From the NCBI GenBank assembly GCA_947311845.1, contig CAMZMU010000034.1, forward strand, positions 85,666,325-85,730,324: 64,000 bases of DNA. The letters run 5' to 3'. This DNA comes from Poa pratensis. Its lineage: Eukaryota; Streptophyta; Magnoliopsida; Poales; Poaceae. The first letter of the stretch is position 1. The number at the start of each line of letters is the position of its first letter. Shown piece by piece: positions 59,417 to 64,000 of this stretch. Made by a program: the position numbers and the translations under genes. The notes under the pieces are model-generated. The model saw only the letters and a program-made list of their open reading frames with translations. It was not told the origin of the DNA and made no database searches.

Positions 59417-59604
59417 CTTGAGATTGCCAGAATGTTATTTAACTTTCATTCTGGCAAATCTCGGATACTCCATATTTTTTTTTTTTGCAAAAGTCATGCC
59501 GAAATTCACGAAAAATTTCGGCATGACCTTTGCTAAAAATATGATATATGGAGTACCCGAAATTTGCCGGAACGGAAGTTAATCGACATTCCGACAATCT
59601 CAAG
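59417..59604. repeat. 188-bp imperfect inverted repeat
   Basis: Arms of about 85-90 bp begin CTTGAGATTGCCAGAATG and end CATTCCGACAATCTCAAG; the centre ATGCCGAAATTCACGAAAAATTTCGGCAT forms a tight loop. Matches outnumber mismatches along the whole arm. It lies upstream of the CACTA gene on the minus strand. It could be a MITE or small-RNA-producing hairpin. Confidence 0.75.
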
Positions 59605-60841
59605 GGCCTCATGGGTACCTGCGGACATTTCATTCACAATATCCCGCACAAACAGTTGTGCCATTTGATTAACACATCGATTCCACAAACAGCATCCACA
59701 AGCACCATGCATTCACATCACATCCACAACACGATAATTTCTCACCACGAATAAGTCGACAAGCTCCAGAACAGCAGCGTCGAATTCCTCCTGAAACTGC
59801 ATAGATAAGGCCAAATTATTTTGCTTGTTAATAAATTTAATTTGCTTCTAAAACCAAAAGCAGTAAACTAAAACTAATTTTAACCAAACTAACAAATTTT
59901 AACCTAACCTAACAGTACAGTAAACTAACAGTAAAACAGTAAACTAACAACAAACAAACTAACTAATTTTCGTTTTGGCATTTGAACAAGCACCTTCAGT
60001 GCATACGGTGGGAGGAGGGAGCGGGAGGAAGGAGATGGAAGGGAGAGGGAGGGGGAGAGAAAGATGGGAGAGGAGAGGAAGAAGGGCGGACCTCGGTGGC
60101 GCTGATGGCGGCTGGCGGCTCTGGGATGGCGGCCTGTGGGCGTGGTGGGCGAGGTGGCGCGGATCAACGGCGGCGCGGACGAGCGAGCTCGGGGATGGCC
60201 TTGCCGACGACGGCGTGGGCGCGGACGACGGCGTGGGCACGGACGACGGCGTGGGCGCGGAGGCGTGGGCGCGGACGGCGGCGACCCAGATGGCGGCGGC
60301 GCACGTACAGGGGGAAGAGAGAAGAGTGGGGAAAAGATGTGAGAGATGAAAAATTTGAAACGGCCGCCGCGGGATATACCAACCTACCACTGACGCGCGT
60401 CACCACACGCACGTCAGTGCTATTTTTGGCCCCACTGACGGTCGTCCATTCACGCGCGTCAGCGGTACAGTGTACCACTGACGTCCTTTAGTGGCATGTG
60501 TCAGCAGTACGTGTACCACTGACGGCCGTTAGTTTAGTCATTCAGGTGGTACGTTTTATTCTTTTTCTTGTTTTAATTTGTTTTTGCCAATTCTTTTGTT
60601 GTTTTCCATATAATAAGTGTGTCATCTATTATTAAATTCAAACATACATATAATAGTGTGTTATCGAGTATTATTTGATCGATTCAAGTCCGTATTTGTA
60701 CAAAAGAGGGATATTAGTGTCGCCGCACATTGAATATTCGTTGATCGATCGATACAAGTTGCATGTAATTGTACAAAAGAGAGAAGATACATGCATAGTC
60801 TCGCCGCACACATCGAATATTAGTTGATCGATACAAACAGG
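59605..60841. other. CACTA-4 5' region: GC-rich leader and subterminal repeats
   Basis: 59990-60350 is GC-rich with a GCGTGGGCGCGGACGACG short tandem at ~60208-60280. 60385-60535 holds about six CCACTGACG / ACTGACGGNCGT words in direct and inverted form, typical CACTA subterminal repeats, so the end of the minus-strand CACTA should be near 60540. 60669-60836 contains two copies of a block with TGTACAAAAGAG and GTTGATCGAT. The exact terminus was not found. Confidence 0.5.
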
Positions 60842-60889
60842 CACTAGTAGAAAAAGGACTTTTGGTCCGGAGTACTGTTTTGCCATTAG

Positions 60890-61092
60890 CCCCGGTTCAG
60901 GCAAAAACCGGGACCAGTGCCTGGCACTGGTCCCGGTTCGAGCTGCCAGGGCCCCGTGGGGCATTGGTCCCGGTTCGGTTGGGGGCATTGGTCCCGGTTC
61001 ATGCCAAGAACCGGGACCAAAGCTCCAGAGCCGGACCACGTGGCATGCCGCGGAGCTTTGGTCCCGGTTCGTGCCAAGAACCGGGACCAATA
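60890..61092. repeat. CACTA-3 subterminal repeats
   Basis: Repeated 11-12-bp words GGTCCCGGTTCG and its complement, some paired as hairpins (for example CGGGACCAGTGCCTGGCACTGGTCCCG). Confidence 0.85.
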
Positions 61093-61368
61093 CCCCTCCC
61101 CTGCCTATATATTGTTGCCCCCACCCCCCTCTCTCCTCTGTTTTTTTTTCCTGGATTGGTGGGAAGTGGGGGTGCTAGTTTTTTTTCTCTTTGCCACGCA
61201 CAAGATGTGTTCGATGAAATGCCCGACCCGCACCGAGGTTAGCAACTTTATCCTTTTCGTCTGTAATTGATACAGAAATATTGCACGTGTCGATGTACGG
61301 TGGTCATTTCACTATTCAAGATGTTATTGTAATGGTATTTGATAAACTTAATTATATATATGATGCAG

Positions 61369-64000
61369 ATGGATGCACGGATGCGATGGATGTACGGCGA
61401 ACGACGCAGTTCCGAGTTTATTGCAGGCCTGCATAAATTTCTCGATGTGGCTGAGGCAAACAAAGTGAATAATTTTATGCCTTGTCCATGTGAGAAGTGT
61501 CGGAACGTCAGGGAGTACTCTGACCCGAGAACCATTCAAGACCACGTGATTCGGAAAGGTTTCATGCCCAGCTATAATTGTTGGACCAAGCACGGAGAAA
61601 GAGGGGTTACGATGGAAGACAATGAAGAAGAGGAGGATGATGACAACTATCCTATGTTCCCTGAGGAATGCGGTGATACTGTTATGGAAGACGTTGAAGA
61701 AGAAAGAGGTGAACATCGGGCATCAGATGAGCCCGCTGATGGTCTTGGTGGGGTCATTTCTGATGCAAAGCGAGAATGCGATACAGAAAAGGAGAAGCTA
61801 AAGTTGGAGGCCATGCTTGAGGATCACAAAAAGTTGCTGTACCCAAACTGCGAAGATGGCAGCACAAAGCTCGGTACCACACTGGAACTGCTGAAATGGA
61901 AGGCAGAGACTGGTTGTTCTGACAAGGGATTTGAGAAGTTACTGAAAATAATGAAGCCGAAGCTTCCAAAGGATAACGAATTGCCCGAGACTACATACGA
62001 AGCAAAGAAGGCTATCTGCCCTCTAGGATTAGATGTGCAGAAGATACATGCATGCATTAATGACTGCATCCTGTACCGCGGTGAGTACGAGAACATGGAT
62101 AAATGCCCGGTATGCAATGCACTGCGGTACAAGATAAGACAAGATGACCCTGGTGATGTTGAGGGCGATGACGAGCCCCCCCGGAAGAGGGTTCCTGCTA
62201 AGGTGATGTGGTATGCTCCTATAATACCACGGTTGAAACGTCTGTTCAGAAACAAAGAGCATGCCAGGTTGTTGCGATGGCACAAAGAAGAGCGTAAGAA
62301 AGACGGGAAGTTGAGACACCCCGCCGATGGGTCCCAGTGGAGAAAAATCGACAGAGAGTTCCCGACATTTTCAGATGACGCAAGGAACTTAAGATTTGGT
62401 CTAAGTACAGATGGCTTTAATCCTTTTGGGGAGCAGAGCTCCAGTCATAGCACTTGGCCCGTGACTCTATGTATCTACAACCTTCCTCCTTGGTTGTGCA
62501 TGAAGCGGAAGTTCATTATGATGCCAGTGCTCATCCAAGGCCCGAAGCAACCCGGCAACGACATTGATGTGTACCTACGGCCATTAGTTGATGAACTTTT
62601 GCAGTTGTGGTCCGAACCAGGTGTACGTGTGTGGGATGAGCACAAACAACAGGAATTTGACCTACGAGCGTTGCTGTTCGTAACCATCAATGATTGGCCT
62701 GCTCTTAGTAACATTTCAGGACAGTCAAACAAGGGATACAATGCATGCACGCACTGTTTAGATAAGACTGAAAGTATACATTTGGGAAACAAGAATGTGT
62801 ACCTGGGGCATCGTCGATTTCTTCCGAACGGTCATGCCGTAAGAAAGCCCGGCAAGCATTTCAACGGTGAGGCAGATCGCCGGAAGAAGCCTAACCTCCC
62901 TGATGGTGATGTTATATATGACATGGTCAAGGATTTAGAAGTAATCTTTGGAAAGGGTCCTGGCAGTCTATCTGTTCCGAATGACGCTGACAACCACGTA
63001 CCCATATGGAAGAAGTGCTCTATATTCTGGGAGCTACCCTATTGGAAAGTCCTAGAGGTCCGGTCTTCAATCGACGTGATGCACGTGACGAAGAATCTTT
63101 GCGTGAACCTGCTAGGCTTCCTGGGCGTGTATGGGAAGACAAAAGATACACCGGAAGCACGGGCAGACCAGCAACGTATGAAAGACCCATACAACAAGCA
63201 GACGGATAAAGGGCGTAAATACTTAAGCAGATACGCTCTTACCAAAGCAGAGAAGGAAATCTTTTTTGAATGCCTGAGCAGTATCAAGGTCCCGGCTGGC
63301 TTCTCGTCAAATATAAAGGGAATAATAAATATGGCAAAGAAAAAATTCCAGAACCTGAAGTCTCATGATTGCCACGTGATTATGACGCAGTTGCTTCCGG
63401 TTGCATTGAGGGGGCTTCTACCGGAAAATGTTCGAGTACCCATTGTGAAGCTATGTGCATTCCTCAATGCAATATCTCAGAAGGTCATCGATCCAGTAAC
63501 TCTACCAAGTTTACAGAAGGCTGTGGTCCAATGTCTTGTCAGCTTCGAGTTGGTGTTCCCCCCATCATTCTTCAATATTATGACGCATCTCCTGGTTCAC
63601 CTAGTCGACGAGATTGCCATTCTCGGTCCTGTATTTCTACACAATATGTTCCCCTTCGAGAGGTTCATGGGAGTCTTGAAGAAATATGTTCATAACCGTG
63701 CTAGGCCAGAAGGAAGCATCTCAAGGGGCTATGGAACAGAAGAGGTCATTGAGTTCTGTGTTGACTTTATTCCTGACCTTAAGCCGATTGGTGTTCCTGA
63801 ATCGCGGCATGAGGGGAGACTGAGTGGAAAAGGCACGCTAGGAAAGAAAGCACTGATATGTAGGGACGGGCATTCTTTAACTCAAGCACACTACACAGTT
63901 CTACAAAGTTCCACCTTCGTGGCTCCGTATATCGAGGAACACAAGAATTATGTACGCTCCAAGAACCCGGGGAAGGATGACTCCTGGATTAAAGAAAAAC
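61369..64000 (+). CDS. CACTA TNP2-type transposase, open to window end (877 codons, partial)
   Basis: Cut-and-paste transposase of En/Spm (CACTA) elements, which acts on the terminal and subterminal repeats. Open without any stop from 61369. Domains by rough residue: transposase-associated domain 7-78 (WMYGERRSSEFI, PCPCEKCRN, HVIRKGF); acidic linker; CPVC motif ~248; TNP2 core about 324-540 (LRFGLSTDGFNPFG, WPVTLCIYNLPPWLCMKRKF, GYNACTHCL); then SIDVMHVTKNLCVNLLGFL; DUF4218 about 662-777 (HDCHVIMTQLLPVALRGLLP). A GATGCAG acceptor precedes 61369, and an upstream 33-nt exon (61205-61237, GT donor) is in phase, so translation may begin at either ATG. No lesion is seen in 2.6 kb. Confidence 0.93.
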   Translation, partial: MDARMRWMYGERRSSEFIAGLHKFLDVAEANKVNNFMPCPCEKCRNVREYSDPRTIQDHVIRKGFMPSYNCWTKHGERGVTMEDNEEEEDDDNYPMFPEECGDTVMEDVEEERGEHRASDEPADGLGGVISDAKRECDTEKEKLKLEAMLEDHKKLLYPNCEDGSTKLGTTLELLKWKAETGCSDKGFEKLLKIMKPKLPKDNELPETTYEAKKAICPLGLDVQKIHACINDCILYRGEYENMDKCPVCNALRYKIRQDDPGDVEGDDEPPRKRVPAKVMWYAPIIPRLKRLFRNKEHARLLRWHKEERKKDGKLRHPADGSQWRKIDREFPTFSDDARNLRFGLSTDGFNPFGEQSSSHSTWPVTLCIYNLPPWLCMKRKFIMMPVLIQGPKQPGNDIDVYLRPLVDELLQLWSEPGVRVWDEHKQQEFDLRALLFVTINDWPALSNISGQSNKGYNACTHCLDKTESIHLGNKNVYLGHRRFLPNGHAVRKPGKHFNGEADRRKKPNLPDGDVIYDMVKDLEVIFGKGPGSLSVPNDADNHVPIWKKCSIFWELPYWKVLEVRSSIDVMHVTKNLCVNLLGFLGVYGKTKDTPEARADQQRMKDPYNKQTDKGRKYLSRYALTKAEKEIFFECLSSIKVPAGFSSNIKGIINMAKKKFQNLKSHDCHVIMTQLLPVALRGLLPENVRVPIVKLCAFLNAISQKVIDPVTLPSLQKAVVQCLVSFELVFPPSFFNIMTHLLVHLVDEIAILGPVFLHNMFPFERFMGVLKKYVHNRARPEGSISRGYGTEEVIEFCVDFIPDLKPIGVPESRHEGRLSGKGTLGKKALICRDGHSLTQAHYTVLQSSTFVAPYIEEHKNYVRSKNPGKDDSWIKEK

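Larger units (their letters stand above)
60842..64000 (+). mobile_element. CACTA-3 left part (autonomous-type), runs off the window
   Basis: The terminus CACTAGTAGAAAAAGG at 60842 is a widespread grass CACTA end. 60890-61092 contains at least eight GGTCCCGGTTC / GAACCGGGACC subterminal repeats in both orientations, the expected binding sites for the element's own protein. A TATA-like CTATATATTG at about 61105 precedes the transposase gene. The right end is outside, so the 3-bp duplication (left flank AGG) cannot be verified. Confidence 0.88.

Noticed and set aside
61248..62792. Minus-strand frames opposite the CACTA-3 transposase
   Set aside because: The plus strand is continuously open with conserved domains; the minus frames are shadows.

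Overview
This window looks like an intergenic-rich piece of a large grass genome, most likely Triticeae (wheat, barley, rye or a relative). The evidence is introns with canonical GT/AG borders, dense nested transposons of types typical of that group (Copia, Athila-like Gypsy, CACTA, MULE, hAT, LINE, Stowaway) and two recognisable single-copy-type plant genes. The species assignment is inference.

Layout: 1-3619 is the gag start, primer-binding site and a long LTR of a minus-strand Copia element; a 946-bp solo LTR with perfect 5-bp target duplication sits inside that LTR. 3620-5942 holds a Stowaway-like MITE, a four-copy ~124-bp tandem repeat and a G26 run. 5943-11931 is a decayed minus-strand Copia element with both short LTRs; its 5' LTR carries a 1.1-kb hAT-like element with 8-bp TSD. 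14896-19698 (minus) is a 16-exon ZPR1 zinc-finger gene with two coding lesions. 19.8-25.4 kb is mostly unrecognised. 25389-27295 is a GC-rich unit between 56-bp direct repeats.

27515-49014 is a four-level nest: a MULE with a transposase gene; a CACTA inserted in the last part of that gene (TSD TTG); a second CACTA of the same family inside the first (TSD TCC); and a recent Athila-like LTR element without pol inside the second (TSD CAAGC). A 13-N gap lies at 46723-46735, and the ~2.57 kb on either side are near-duplicates differing by many single-base indels, so this part is probably an unmerged assembly overlap.

49015-51003 (minus) is an F-box gene remnant cut by a LINE (12-bp TSD) and bordered by a MULE end. 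52095-55105 (minus) is an XB3-type ankyrin/RING ubiquitin ligase with three single-base deletions relative to its frame. 55479-55649 is a third MULE end. 55650-57848 is the gag, PBS and LTR of a minus-strand Gypsy element, which lies in the end of a CACTA Ulp1-like gene (57849-59239, minus). 60842 to the window end is the left part of another CACTA with a fully open 877-codon TNP2-type transposase frame.

The most informative structural signal is at the MULE ends. The left end at 27515 and the inverted end at 55479 carry the same 9-bp flank (GTCTCCATC), while the end at 49014 carries a different flank. This is what inversion of the F-box/XB3 segment between two opposed MULE copies would leave, or alternatively a chimeric assembly. 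I found no undescribed defence or regulatory system; the novelty is in transposon architecture, gene decay and sequence quality.
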